NCBI RefSeq assembly: GCF_001742165.1
Contig: NZ_CP016444.1
Coordinates: 620,001-684,000 of the forward strand
Source of the DNA: Burkholderia stabilis
GTDB lineage: Bacteria > Pseudomonadota > Gammaproteobacteria > Burkholderiales > Burkholderiaceae
Length of the DNA stretch: 64,000 nt
Direction: 5' to 3'
Shown here: positions 51,618 to 60,038 of the stretch, in pieces
How positions within the stretch are numbered: the first letter of the stretch is position 1
Layout of the letters: each line of letters begins with the position of its first letter
Translations under genes and position numbers: made by a program
The notes under the pieces: model-generated
The model's input: only the letters and a program-made list of their open reading frames with translations
Told to the model about the DNA's origin: nothing
Database searches by the model: none

Positions 51618-52532
51618 TCACATCCACGCGTGCAGCCACGACGCGAGCCGGCCGCGTGGCGTGCGCGCCTGCCCGCGCTCGCCGACCTCGACGCTGCACG
51701 TCATGCCGGCGGCCAGCAGCACGCCGGCCGGCACCTGGTCGATCTCGATGCGCACCGGAATTCGCTGCGCGAGCCGCACCCAGCTGAAGGTCGGGTTGAC
51801 GGCCGGCAGGCCGAGTTCGTCCAACGTGCCGTTCTCGTCGGCGATGCCGCGGCCGATGCTCGTGACATGCCCGCCGAGCAACGGCTCGAAACCCATCAGC
51901 CGGATCGTCGCGGGCGCGCCCGTCGCGATGCGGCGCAGCTTGGTTTCCTCGAAATAACCGGTGATCCAGAAGCTGTGCGCGTCGAGCACCGAGATGCCGG
52001 GCTTGCCCTCGACCGCGTAGTCGCCGTGACGCAGGCGCAGTTGCGTCACGTAGCCGTCGACCGGCGAGCGCAGCGTCGTGCGGGCGAGATCGAGCTTCGC
52101 GACATCGAGCGCGGCGAGCGCCTTCCGGTATTCGGCCTGCGCGATCGCCACCGCGCGGTTCGAGCGCTGGATGTCCTCGCGCGGCACGAGATCGTCGAGG
52201 CCGGTGCGCCGCTGCGCTTCGTCGCGTTTCTGGCGCATGGTCTCGGCGGTCGCCGCGACCTGCGCCTCGGCCTGTTCGACCGCGAGCGCGAAGCGCTGCG
52301 GATCGATCCGGTACAGCACGTCGCCTTTCGCGACGCGCTGGTTGTCGATCACGGCGACTTCGACGACGGTGCCCGACACTTCGGGCGCGATCCGCACGAC
52401 GTGCGCGCTCACGCGCGCATCGCGCGTCCACGGCGCGAGGACGTATGCATGCCACAGCGCGGCGACCAGCACGATCGCGACGGCCACCGTGGCAAGCGTC
52501 AGCAGGGAACGGGTGAGGGGTTTGAGCGGCAT
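51618..52532 (-). CDS. aaeA: HlyD-type efflux adaptor (AaeA-like)
   Basis: 304 residues. N-terminal membrane anchor (TLATVAVAIVLVAALWHAYVL), then the AaeA-type start PWTRDARVSAHVVRIAPEVSGTVVEV, lipoyl halves around DNQRVAKGDVLYRIDP and LRSPVDGYVTQLRLRHGDYA, and a final beta-barrel. It sits between the DUF1656 protein and the outer-membrane channel, as in aae operons, and links inner membrane pump to channel. Confidence 0.88.
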   Translation of the reverse strand: MPLKPLTRSLLTLATVAVAIVLVAALWHAYVLAPWTRDARVSAHVVRIAPEVSGTVVEVAVIDNQRVAKGDVLYRIDPQRFALAVEQAEAQVAATAETMRQKRDEAQRRTGLDDLVPREDIQRSNRAVAIAQAEYRKALAALDVAKLDLARTTLRSPVDGYVTQLRLRHGDYAVEGKPGISVLDAHSFWITGYFEETKLRRIATGAPATIRLMGFEPLLGGHVTSIGRGIADENGTLDELGLPAVNPTFSWVRLAQRIPVRIEIDQVPAGVLLAAGMTCSVEVGERGQARTPRGRLASWLHAWM

Positions 52533-52556
52533 GACGCGGGACGTTTCGACGAGAGG

Positions 52557-52751
52557 CTAGAAATAGAGAATCAGCGTGGCGACGAGCACGAGCGAAATCG
52601 CGAACTCGAAGAGCGCCGGATGCCACACGCGGCGCAGCACGCCGAGCCGGGCGAGCAGCGCGCGCACGGCCATGTAGAGCGGCACGGTGGCGCACGCATA
52701 GACGAAGAACGGCGGCAGGTAGATGCCGGCCACCGGGAATTCACTGAGCAT
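52557..52751 (-). CDS. aaeX: DUF1656 small membrane protein (AaeX-like)
   Basis: 64 residues, two membrane helices (GIYLPPFFVYACATVPLYMAV and FEFAISLVLVATLILYF) with a short basic loop RVWHPALFEF, the DUF1656/AaeX signature. It overlaps the end of the FUSC gene by 11 bases and precedes the adaptor by 24 bp, the usual aaeX position. Its role in the pump is not known. Confidence 0.85.
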   Translation of the reverse strand: MLSEFPVAGIYLPPFFVYACATVPLYMAVRALLARLGVLRRVWHPALFEFAISLVLVATLILYF

Positions 52752-54843
52752 CGCGGGCGGGCTCCGGAACGGCGGTGAAATAGGCGGCGTACGTGTGCAG
52801 CAGCACGTGGACGTCGGCGAACGCGGCCATCAGCCGCTTCAGTTCGGGGTTGCCCGATTGCGCGGCGGCGAGGCCGGCGAGCGTGTGCGCGGCCCGTCGC
52901 GCATGCCGGGCCGCGCGCGCGGGGGCAGCCGCGTGCCGCGCGAGGCCGGCGAGCCCCGCGCGCGCGCATTGCTTGGCAACGTCGGGCAGGCCGTCGCGCG
53001 CCGTGCCACGGCGGATCCGCAGCAGCTCCTTGCCGACGTGCAGCGCCGCAAGCGCCTCGATGCTCGCCTGCGTCATCGCCGCCGGCTGGCCGGCGAGCAG
53101 CGCGCCGAGCTGGGCGATGCGGTGCTGCTGGCGCTGTTGCCAGCCTGCCGCCGTGGCGCGCTTGCCGGCCACGAGCGCGAGCGCGTCGTCGCGGATCGTG
53201 CGGCGCAGCCGCGCGGCGTCGGTGGCCAGGTTGCGCGGCAGGATCAATCGGAACGAGAGCAGCGTGAGGAAGGTGGCGAGCACCCACGCGACCGACTGGT
53301 TGAGGAACAGCGCGACGTCGGGGTGCCACGGGTTGGTCGCGGCGGTCAGCGTGTTGAACGCGACGAGATACGCGAGCCCCGCGAGCGCGGTCCTCGGCAC
53401 GCTCGTCGCGTAGATGCCGGGCATCCAGAACAGCGCGAGCGCGACGACGAGCAGCGGAAAGCCTTCGAGGTGCGGCAGGATGCCGAACGCGCACACGAAC
53501 GCGGCCGGCACGGCCAGGATCGTGCCCTTGATGAACGCCTGCGCGCCGGCGGCCGGGTTGCCGGCGGTCGCGAGCAGCGCGCAGTACGGCGCGACGACGA
53601 GCAGCATCATGTCGCCCTGGTCCCAGCCGGTGGCGAGCCAGAACGCGCCCGAGATCACGATCGCGCAGGCCGAGCGCACACCGTTGCGCACGGCAGCGCC
53701 CGTGTCGCGATGAAAGCGCACCGGTGCGGGCCGGCTACGCGGCCGCGGGCGCTGCAACTCGACGAGGCCGTCCAGTGCCGCGCGGTAGTCGTCGATCTGT
53801 TCGATCAGCCGCTCGCCGGCGATCAGCAGCGCCGCGTCGTCACGCGGATCGCCGAGCGCGATGCCGTCGAGCGCATCGCGTAAATGGTCGCGCGCGTCGC
53901 CCAGCAGCCCGAACGCCTGCGTTGCACCGCCGCGGCCGTCGCGCAATGCGTCGGCCGCGGCCTCCCACGCCGCCGCGAGACGCGGTTGCAGCGGGGCGAT
54001 CGCGCGTGCGCCGGGGCTGTCGGCCGGCAGCGGCGGCATGCCGCCCGCGAGCGCGCCGAACAGCGACACCATGCCGTGCCGCACGGCGGCCGCGCGCTGC
54101 GCGAGATCTTCCGATTCGGCCTTGCCGAGCGCGAGGAGATCGTCGATGCCGTAGATGCCGGCGAACAGCGCGTGCCGTTTGTCGTCGCCGGGCGCCGCCG
54201 CGAGGCCGTTGCGCTGCGCGGCGATCACTCGCGCGACGTCGGCCGTCACGCGCGTAACCAGCGCTTCGAGCTTCGCGTGCACGTCGCGCGTGCCGAGCAG
54301 CATCGACACGAGGCTCAGGCACAGCACGCCGACCGCGACCGTCGAGCCGCGCCCGATCACGTGCTCGAAGGTCAGCTCGGGGTGCTGCATCGCGCCGTAG
54401 GTCGCGAGACCGATCGTGTAGCCGGCCACCACGGTGCCCGACGCGCGGAAGTGCCGCAGCAGCGTCATGCCCGCGACGCATGTGCCGAGCCAGAAGGCGA
54501 AACCGAGGATGAACAGCAGCGGCTTCTGCGCGAAGCAGCCCATCAGCACGAACGCGACGACCATCCCCGCGACGGTGCCGACCACGCGCCACACGCCCTT
54601 GCCGATCACGGCGCCCTGCACCGGATTGATCACGAGCAGCACCGTCGACGCCGCCGAGTATGGGGTTTCCAGTTCGAGCAGGTACGCCACGCCGAGCGCG
54701 AGCGCGGCGGCGATGACCGAGCGCGCGACATACGCGCCGCGCGGCGTGAAGATGTCGATGCGCGCGAGCAGCGCGGTCGCCGCGCGACTCAGGCGGCCGG
54801 GCGATGCCGCGACGGTGCTCGTCTGATCTGCTGCGTCATGCAC
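52741..54843 (-). CDS. aaeB: FUSC-family aromatic-acid exporter (AaeB-like)
   Basis: 700 residues. N-terminal membrane block (ARSVIAAALALGVAYLLELETPYSAASTVLLVINPVQGAVIGKG), a long cytoplasmic middle part, a second membrane block after 380 (AVRNGVRSACAIVISGAFWLATGWDQGDMMLLV), and a C-terminal helical tail. This is the AaeB/YccS arrangement, a pump for p-hydroxybenzoate and related acids. Its place next to a LysR and flavin enzymes of aromatic type suggests it exports or protects against the aromatic product encoded further right. Confidence 0.88.
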   Translation of the reverse strand: MHDAADQTSTVAASPGRLSRAATALLARIDIFTPRGAYVARSVIAAALALGVAYLLELETPYSAASTVLLVINPVQGAVIGKGVWRVVGTVAGMVVAFVLMGCFAQKPLLFILGFAFWLGTCVAGMTLLRHFRASGTVVAGYTIGLATYGAMQHPELTFEHVIGRGSTVAVGVLCLSLVSMLLGTRDVHAKLEALVTRVTADVARVIAAQRNGLAAAPGDDKRHALFAGIYGIDDLLALGKAESEDLAQRAAAVRHGMVSLFGALAGGMPPLPADSPGARAIAPLQPRLAAAWEAAADALRDGRGGATQAFGLLGDARDHLRDALDGIALGDPRDDAALLIAGERLIEQIDDYRAALDGLVELQRPRPRSRPAPVRFHRDTGAAVRNGVRSACAIVISGAFWLATGWDQGDMMLLVVAPYCALLATAGNPAAGAQAFIKGTILAVPAAFVCAFGILPHLEGFPLLVVALALFWMPGIYATSVPRTALAGLAYLVAFNTLTAATNPWHPDVALFLNQSVAWVLATFLTLLSFRLILPRNLATDAARLRRTIRDDALALVAGKRATAAGWQQRQQHRIAQLGALLAGQPAAMTQASIEALAALHVGKELLRIRRGTARDGLPDVAKQCARAGLAGLARHAAAPARAARHARRAAHTLAGLAAAQSGNPELKRLMAAFADVHVLLHTYAAYFTAVPEPARDAQ

Positions 54844-54943
54844 TGCACGCGCTCCATGAGAAAGGACGAAGCCAGTCTACGGTCGACCCATGCGTGCGGA
54901 ACAGTGACGTCTTTGCACTCGACGAGTGCGTGCGCCGCATGCG

Positions 54944-55867
54944 TCATGCGTGCGCCGGATGCAGCGCCGGCTGGCCGGTGCACAGCCCGCGCACGACACG
55001 CCGCAGCCACTGGTGCGCGGGGTCGCTCTGGAAGCGCGGATGCCACGCCTGTGTGATCAGCACGGTTTCGAGCGGCACCGGCAATTCGAATGCGCGCACG
55101 CCGAGCCCGGCCCGTACCGCGGTGCGCGCGAGATGCTCGGGCAGCGGCAGGATCAGGTCCGACGCCTGCAGCGCGAAGATCGCCGCGTACGGGGTCGGCA
55201 CGACGAGCAGCACGTGCCGTGCGAGCCCGCGCGCGGCGAGTGCGTCGTCGATCGGCCCCGCCGACTTGCCGCGCCGCGACACGCCGATATGCGGCCAGCG
55301 GGCGAACCGTTCGGGCGTGATGTCGTCGTCGAAGATCGGGTGGTCGCGGCGCGCGAGGCCGACGAAGGTCGTCGTGAACAGCGGCTGCACGCGGATCTCC
55401 GGGCCAAGGCGGCGCGACGCGCTGATGAACAGGTCGATGCGGCCGCTGCGCAGCGCGTCGTCGTCGATGTCGTCCTCCTCGGGCATGAAGCGCAGCATCG
55501 CGCGCGGCATCCCGCGCGCCATCTCCTCGAGCAGGCGGCTGCTGTGCAGGCCGACGAAGATGTCGTTCGCGCGCACGTTGAACTGCTTGTCGAGCGTGCC
55601 GAGATCGATTTCCGCGCACGGCGCGAGCAACTGCGATGCCCGTTCCACCGCCTCGCGGACGACCCCGCGCAGTTCGAGCGCGCGCGGCGTCGGCACCATC
55701 TTGCGGCCGGCCTGCACGAAGATCGGATCGCCGACCGTCTCGCGGATGCGCGCGAGCGTGCGGCTCATCGCGGGCGGGCTGAGGTTCATGCGGCGCGCGG
55801 CGCCGACGACGCTGCCTTCTTCGAGCAGCGCATCGAGCGAAACCAGCAGGTTCAGGTCGGGTGCCAT
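54944..55867 (-). CDS. LysR-family regulator (NodD/NahR-like)
   Basis: 307 residues from the ATG at 55867. Winged helix LNLLVSLDALLEEGSVVGAARRMNLSPPAMSRTLARIRETVGDPIFVQAGRKMVPTPRA, the ‘LDALLEEGS…LSPPAMSR’ type of NahR/NodD/LinR-like regulators that respond to aromatic compounds. It lies between the flavin reductase and aaeB, on the same strand, and could control the efflux operon, the aromatic oxygenase genes, or both. Confidence 0.88.
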   Translation of the reverse strand: MAPDLNLLVSLDALLEEGSVVGAARRMNLSPPAMSRTLARIRETVGDPIFVQAGRKMVPTPRALELRGVVREAVERASQLLAPCAEIDLGTLDKQFNVRANDIFVGLHSSRLLEEMARGMPRAMLRFMPEEDDIDDDALRSGRIDLFISASRRLGPEIRVQPLFTTTFVGLARRDHPIFDDDITPERFARWPHIGVSRRGKSAGPIDDALAARGLARHVLLVVPTPYAAIFALQASDLILPLPEHLARTAVRAGLGVRAFELPVPLETVLITQAWHPRFQSDPAHQWLRRVVRGLCTGQPALHPAHA

Positions 55868-55990
55868 CGGCTTCTCCGTTTCATCGCGTGCATGCCGCGC
55901 AATGGTAGTGCGTGATGCGCTCGCGCAGCGTGACTGCAGCGCACGCATCGATTGCGCGCGACATCACGCGTGACGCACGCACCGGTGTGC

Positions 55991-56518
55991 CTATCGCCCG
56001 GCATCGGCATCGGACGGCAACGAGCGAACGGCGGCGAATGTGCCGTTCACGTACATCAGCGGGTTCACGTCGTCGGACATCGCGACGCGCGTCACGCGCC
56101 CGACCAGGATCGAATGCGAGCCGACCTCGACCTGCTCGAGCGTGTCGCAGAAGAACGACGTCTGCGCGTTCTCGAGATAGGGCAGGCCGGTGGCCGCGTC
56201 GGTGCGCCACGCGTCGTGCGCGAAGCGCGCGTCGGAGCCCGTCGTGCTGCACGCGAGTGCGAGCGGCACGTGGCAACTTCGCAGCGCGTTCACGCAGAAG
56301 CGCCGGTGGCCGGTGATCGACGCGTGGATGCTGGCGCGCCGGTTGATGCACACCAGGACGGTGGGCGGATCGAGCGCGACCGACGTGAACGAGCTGGCGG
56401 TCAGCGCGCACGGCGCGGCGGCCGCGCCGTCGCCGCCGGTCGTGACGATGGTGACGGTGGCGGCGACGCCGCGCATCGCCTGTTTCAGTTGCTGCGCTAT
56501 GTCGACGGTATTCGGCAT
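55991..56518 (-). CDS. Flavin reductase-like domain protein
   Basis: 175 residues from the ATG at 56518. Flavin-reductase-like (HpaC/SnaC type) features: ALTASSFTSVALDPPTVLVCINRRASIHASI for FMN/FAD binding, FCVNALR, and the C-terminal LVGRVTRVA...LMYVNGTFA. It would supply reduced flavin to a two-component monooxygenase; the luciferase-like protein at 57854 is the obvious partner. It is the third gene of the minus-strand oxygenase set. Confidence 0.9.
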   Translation of the reverse strand: MPNTVDIAQQLKQAMRGVAATVTIVTTGGDGAAAAPCALTASSFTSVALDPPTVLVCINRRASIHASITGHRRFCVNALRSCHVPLALACSTTGSDARFAHDAWRTDAATGLPYLENAQTSFFCDTLEQVEVGSHSILVGRVTRVAMSDDVNPLMYVNGTFAAVRSLPSDADAGR

Positions 56519-56586
56519 GGTGCGGTCCTGTCGCGATGGGCCCCGGTGCCGCGCGCGGGTCGCGCCGCGCGGCGCCGGGGCGGGCG

Positions 56587-57849
56587 TCAAAGCTGGTACG
56601 CGTCGGCCCAGGTCCAGTGGTAGGACTTGAAGTCGGCGCGGCGCGACTTGAGCTCGGCGTCGCGCGCCTGCTGTTCGGGGCCGTCGGGCAGGTGGAACAC
56701 GCCGCCGTTGCCGGCCGAGGCAAGCTGGATCTTCGCGCTGCGGTCGATCCTCAATCGCTGGTACTCGAGAAGCGCGGTACCCAGCGCGTCCTTCGATGCG
56801 AGGCCGGTCACGCACCGGCCGAGCACGACCGCGTCTTCCAGCGCCTGCGCGGCGCCCTGCGACTGGTACGGCAGCATCGGATGACGCGCGTCGCCGAGCA
56901 GGCATACGCTGTCCCACACCCAGCGCGCGAGCGGCTGGCGGTCGTGCAGCGACCAGCGGCTCAGGTCGGATGCGCAGCGGATCAGCCCGACGAGGCGCGG
57001 GTCCCAGCCGTCGAGCTCGGCCTCGAGCGTCGCGCGGTCGCCCTTGCTGCTCCACGATTCGCGCGTGCTGCCGTCGCCCGGCACGATCACGACGAGGTTC
57101 AGCAGCCGGCGATCGCGCACCCAGTAATGAATCGCGTGCCGCTTCGGCCCGAGCCAGATCGTGACCTGCGGCTCGGCGACGATCTCGAACACGGGCGAGC
57201 GCGGATCGATCGCGTCGGCGTCGATCAGCGCGCGATACGCATCGTCGCCGCTGTAGTGCGGCGCGTCGTCGCCGAGCAGCGCGTGGCGCAGCGTCGAATG
57301 GATGCCGTCGGCCGCGACGACGAGATCCGCGCGCCAGCGCGTGCCGGCCGCATCGACGAGCGTCGCGCCGCCGGGTCCGCACGCATCGAGGCCGCGCACC
57401 GCGACGCCGCCGCGCACGTCGACGGGCGGGCCGGCCGTGAGCGGGTCGCGCACGGCGTCGAGCAGTGCGGCGTGCAGGTCGGCGCGATGCGCGTTCCAGT
57501 ACGGCGCGTTGAAGGCGGCTTCGACGTCGTCGCCGAGCGGGAAGGTGCCGAGCAGGCTGCCGTCCTGCCAGCGGCGGCGGATCGTCGCGGTCGGTGCGAC
57601 GGCCGCCAGCCGCTGCCGGTCGAGTACGCCGAGCGCGCGCAGCGCGCGCGTGGCGTTCGGCACGACCTGCAGGCCGGCGCCGACTTCCCGGAACGTGCGG
57701 CTTTGCTCGAGGACGGTGACCCGATGGCCGGCGCGGCGCAGCGCGAGCGCGGCGGCAAGGCCGCCGATGCCGGCGCCGACGACGATCGTGTCGAGGGAAA
57801 GGGACGGTGTCATGGACGGGTTCGCGGTGGGTCCGGAATGGATCGGCAT
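56587..57849 (-). CDS. FAD-dependent aromatic hydroxylase (salicylate-hydroxylase-like)
   Basis: 420 residues. FAD-binding VVGAGIGGLAAALALRRAG, the NAD(P)H/FAD DG motif VVAADGIHSTLRHALLG, and the second GD motif LLGDARHPMLPYQSQGAAQALEDAVVLGRC, all intact. Closest in pattern to single-component class A hydroxylases acting on hydroxybenzoates, such as salicylate 1-hydroxylase or 3-hydroxybenzoate 6-hydroxylase. Start taken at ATG 57849, 4 bases after the luciferase-like stop; ATG at 57813 is possible. In this cluster it may hydroxylate, possibly with decarboxylation, the aminobenzoate ring. Confidence 0.88.
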   Translation of the reverse strand: MPIHSGPTANPSMTPSLSLDTIVVGAGIGGLAAALALRRAGHRVTVLEQSRTFREVGAGLQVVPNATRALRALGVLDRQRLAAVAPTATIRRRWQDGSLLGTFPLGDDVEAAFNAPYWNAHRADLHAALLDAVRDPLTAGPPVDVRGGVAVRGLDACGPGGATLVDAAGTRWRADLVVAADGIHSTLRHALLGDDAPHYSGDDAYRALIDADAIDPRSPVFEIVAEPQVTIWLGPKRHAIHYWVRDRRLLNLVVIVPGDGSTRESWSSKGDRATLEAELDGWDPRLVGLIRCASDLSRWSLHDRQPLARWVWDSVCLLGDARHPMLPYQSQGAAQALEDAVVLGRCVTGLASKDALGTALLEYQRLRIDRSAKIQLASAGNGGVFHLPDGPEQQARDAELKSRRADFKSYHWTWADAYQL

Positions 57850-57853
57850 GGCG

Positions 57854-58912
57854 TCACAGGCCCGGCAGCACGTCGCGGGCGAACACCTCCAGGTTGTTGC
57901 GCATCAGCTCGTACGGCTGTGCGCCGTAGTCGATGTGCCACAGGATCGCGTCGAGACCGAGATCGGCCTCGAGCGCGCGAATCCGCTGGCGCACGGTGTC
58001 GGGCGTGCCGAGCACGGCGGTCGCGTCGAGGTCGGCCGTGTCCATGCCGCCCATCTTGTTCTTCATTGCTTCGTTGTAGCCCTGGTAGGCCGGCGACTGC
58101 ACCTGCTCCCACGATTTCGCGGCATCCGCGAAATAGCGCCAGTGATGGCGCAGGCGCGGCTCCGCGAGCGCCAGCGCGTGCGCGTCCGACGTGCCGATCA
58201 TCAGCGGGATGCTGATCGCGACCTGCGGCTTGCGGCCGGTGTGGCCGTGATGGCGCTCGAACGTATTGCGATAGAGCGCCACCATCTCCTGCGTCTTCGC
58301 GAGCGCGGCCTTGCGCGGCGGCGCGGCCATCAGCAGGTTGAAGCCGCGCTCGCCGATCCACTCGAAGCTGGACGGCGTGAGCAGCGCCGCGACCCAGACC
58401 GGCGGGCGCGGCTGCTGCGTCGGGCGCGGCAGCGATCGCGCGTCGCGATAGCGGAAGAACGGCGTGTCCTCGCTGGCCGATTCCTCGGCGAGGAGCCGCA
58501 CCGTCGCGTCGATCGTCTGCTGGAAGCGCGCCTTGCTCGAATCGAGGTCGATGCCGAACGCGTCGAATTCGTACGGCAGGAACGCGCGCGCGAAACCCAG
58601 CTCGAGCCGCCCGTTCGAGATCGCGTCGAGCTGCGCGGCTTCGGCGGCGAGCTGGATCGGGTGATGGAACGACGCCTGGATGCCGCCCGTCATCAGGCGG
58701 ATCGACTCCGTCTGCGCGGCCACGGCCGCGAGGAACATCAGCGGCGACGGGCTGTAGCCGCCGTACGGCTTCAGGTAGTGCTCGGTCATCTTCACGTACG
58801 AGTAGCCGAGCCGTTCCGACAGCGCGCTGAGCTTGAGCGCCTGCGCGTAATAGTCGGCGGCCGGGCGGTCGGCCGGGCCGGTATCGGGCAGAAAGGACAC
58901 GCCGAACTTCAT
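57854..58912 (-). CDS. Luciferase-like flavin-dependent monooxygenase
   Basis: 352 residues from the ATG at 58912. LLM fold with KFGVSFLPDTG, MTEHYLKPYGGYSPSPLMFLAAVAAQT, LMTGGIQASFHHPIQLAAEAAQLDAISNGRLELGFAR and the C-terminal VLGTPDTVRQRIRALEADLG. Bacterial-luciferase family members use reduced FMN for N-, C- or ring oxidation. It leads the minus-strand oxygenase set and is divergent from the aldolase gene across a palindromic operator-like site, so the two sides are probably co-regulated. Confidence 0.88.
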   Translation of the reverse strand: MKFGVSFLPDTGPADRPAADYYAQALKLSALSERLGYSYVKMTEHYLKPYGGYSPSPLMFLAAVAAQTESIRLMTGGIQASFHHPIQLAAEAAQLDAISNGRLELGFARAFLPYEFDAFGIDLDSSKARFQQTIDATVRLLAEESASEDTPFFRYRDARSLPRPTQQPRPPVWVAALLTPSSFEWIGERGFNLLMAAPPRKAALAKTQEMVALYRNTFERHHGHTGRKPQVAISIPLMIGTSDAHALALAEPRLRHHWRYFADAAKSWEQVQSPAYQGYNEAMKNKMGGMDTADLDATAVLGTPDTVRQRIRALEADLGLDAILWHIDYGAQPYELMRNNLEVFARDVLPGL

Positions 58913-59025
58913 AGACACCTCACAGGTTGATGTGCTGCCGTTGTCTGCAAAGGGGAAGCGATGCCGCGACGAATGCGTCCCCTGGGGCGGGAAACAGGAT
59001 CGCTCGCAATGTACTTGCAAGGATG

Positions 59026-59048
59026 ATCCAATCATAGGATGATTGGGT
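59026..59048. promoter_or_regulatory. Palindromic operator-like site between divergent arms
   Basis: CCAATCAT-agg-ATGATTGG (59028-59046) is a perfect 8-bp inverted repeat, extending imperfectly to GATCC/GGGTC. Outer copies ACTTGCA (59013-59019) and TGCAAGT (59052-59058) face each other as well. It lies in the 273-bp region between the luciferase-like and aldolase starts. A TTGCAA/GATGAT pair with 17-bp spacing is a possible rightward promoter. The GntR/FCD protein at 63374 is a plausible binder. Confidence 0.5.
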
Positions 59049-59185
59049 CTATGCAAGTCTTACACGTCGCAAGATTTGCTGCAAGCGTTGCTCGGTTGTT
59101 GCTCCAGTTCCGCCCGCAAGCGGGCACCCCGAGGGCAGGCTGAAGTGAACGGGCCGGCCTCTCCATTTCTGGCGAGGAATCACGG

Positions 59186-59986
59186 ATGGACTCTCTTCTA
59201 TCGGTTTCTGGCAAGGCGCTGAGGATGCGGCGGGTCGTGCGCGCCGCATCGGGCAAGTGTTTGATGGTGCCGCTCGACCATTCGCTCGCGGACGGTCCGA
59301 TCGCCCATCCGCAGCAGTTGCGGCAGCTCGTCGGCGACATCGCCGCGCACGGTGGCGATGCGATCGTCGTGCATCGCGGCCGTGCGCGTTTCCTGTCTCC
59401 CGACGTGCTGAACGATCTCGCGCTCGTCGTGCACCTGAACGGCTGCACGCGCTACGCGGAGGACGCGAACGCGAAGACGCTGTTCGCGAGCGTCGAGGAC
59501 GCGTTGTCGAGCGGCGCGGACGCGGTCAGCGTGCACGTGAATCTCGGCTCCAAGACGGAATCCCAGCAGTTGCTCGACCTGAGCCGCATCGCGACCGAGT
59601 GCGCGCGCTGGTCGCTGCCGCTGCTCGCGATGATCTATCCGCGCGGCCCGGGCCTCGGCGATCGTCCGCAGGCCGAACTGATCGCCCATGCGGCGAACGT
59701 CGCGGCGGATCTCGGCGCCGACATCGTCAAGCTGCCCTACAGCGGCGATGCCGCGAGCATGGCCGACATCATCGCCGGCTCGTCGCTGCCGGTGCTGGTC
59801 GCCGGCGGCGCGAAGCTGCCGGAGGACGAGTTCGTCGCGTTCACCGCGCGCGTGATGAACGCGGGTGCGCTCGGCATCGCGGCCGGCCGCAACGTGTTCG
59901 CCGCGCCGAAGGCCGCGCCGCTGATCCGCCGTCTGTCCGATGCCGTACACGGCGTCGGGCGGCGCGCCGCGCACCTGGCCGCCTGA
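59186..59986 (+). CDS. GriI/ADH-synthase-like class I aldolase
   Basis: 266 residues, DhnA/FbaB-type aldolase. Catalytic residues align with archaeal 2-amino-3,7-dideoxy-heptulosonate synthase: Asp31 in VPLDHSLADGP, Tyr151 in MIYPRGP and Schiff-base Lys182 in DIVKLPYSGD. Enzymes of this group join aspartate semialdehyde with a sugar phosphate (ADH synthase) or with dihydroxyacetone phosphate (GriI, giving the 3-amino-4-hydroxybenzoate precursor). Two DHQ-synthase-II-like genes follow directly, as in griI-griH. Since Burkholderia has a normal shikimate pathway, a specialised aromatic product is the better reading. Confidence 0.85.
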   Translation: MDSLLSVSGKALRMRRVVRAASGKCLMVPLDHSLADGPIAHPQQLRQLVGDIAAHGGDAIVVHRGRARFLSPDVLNDLALVVHLNGCTRYAEDANAKTLFASVEDALSSGADAVSVHVNLGSKTESQQLLDLSRIATECARWSLPLLAMIYPRGPGLGDRPQAELIAHAANVAADLGADIVKLPYSGDAASMADIIAGSSLPVLVAGGAKLPEDEFVAFTARVMNAGALGIAAGRNVFAAPKAAPLIRRLSDAVHGVGRRAAHLAA

Positions 59987-60038
59987 TCCGGTACGCCGGG
60001 CCGCCGTGCCCGGTTTCTTCCGACCATCGAGGGTTTCC

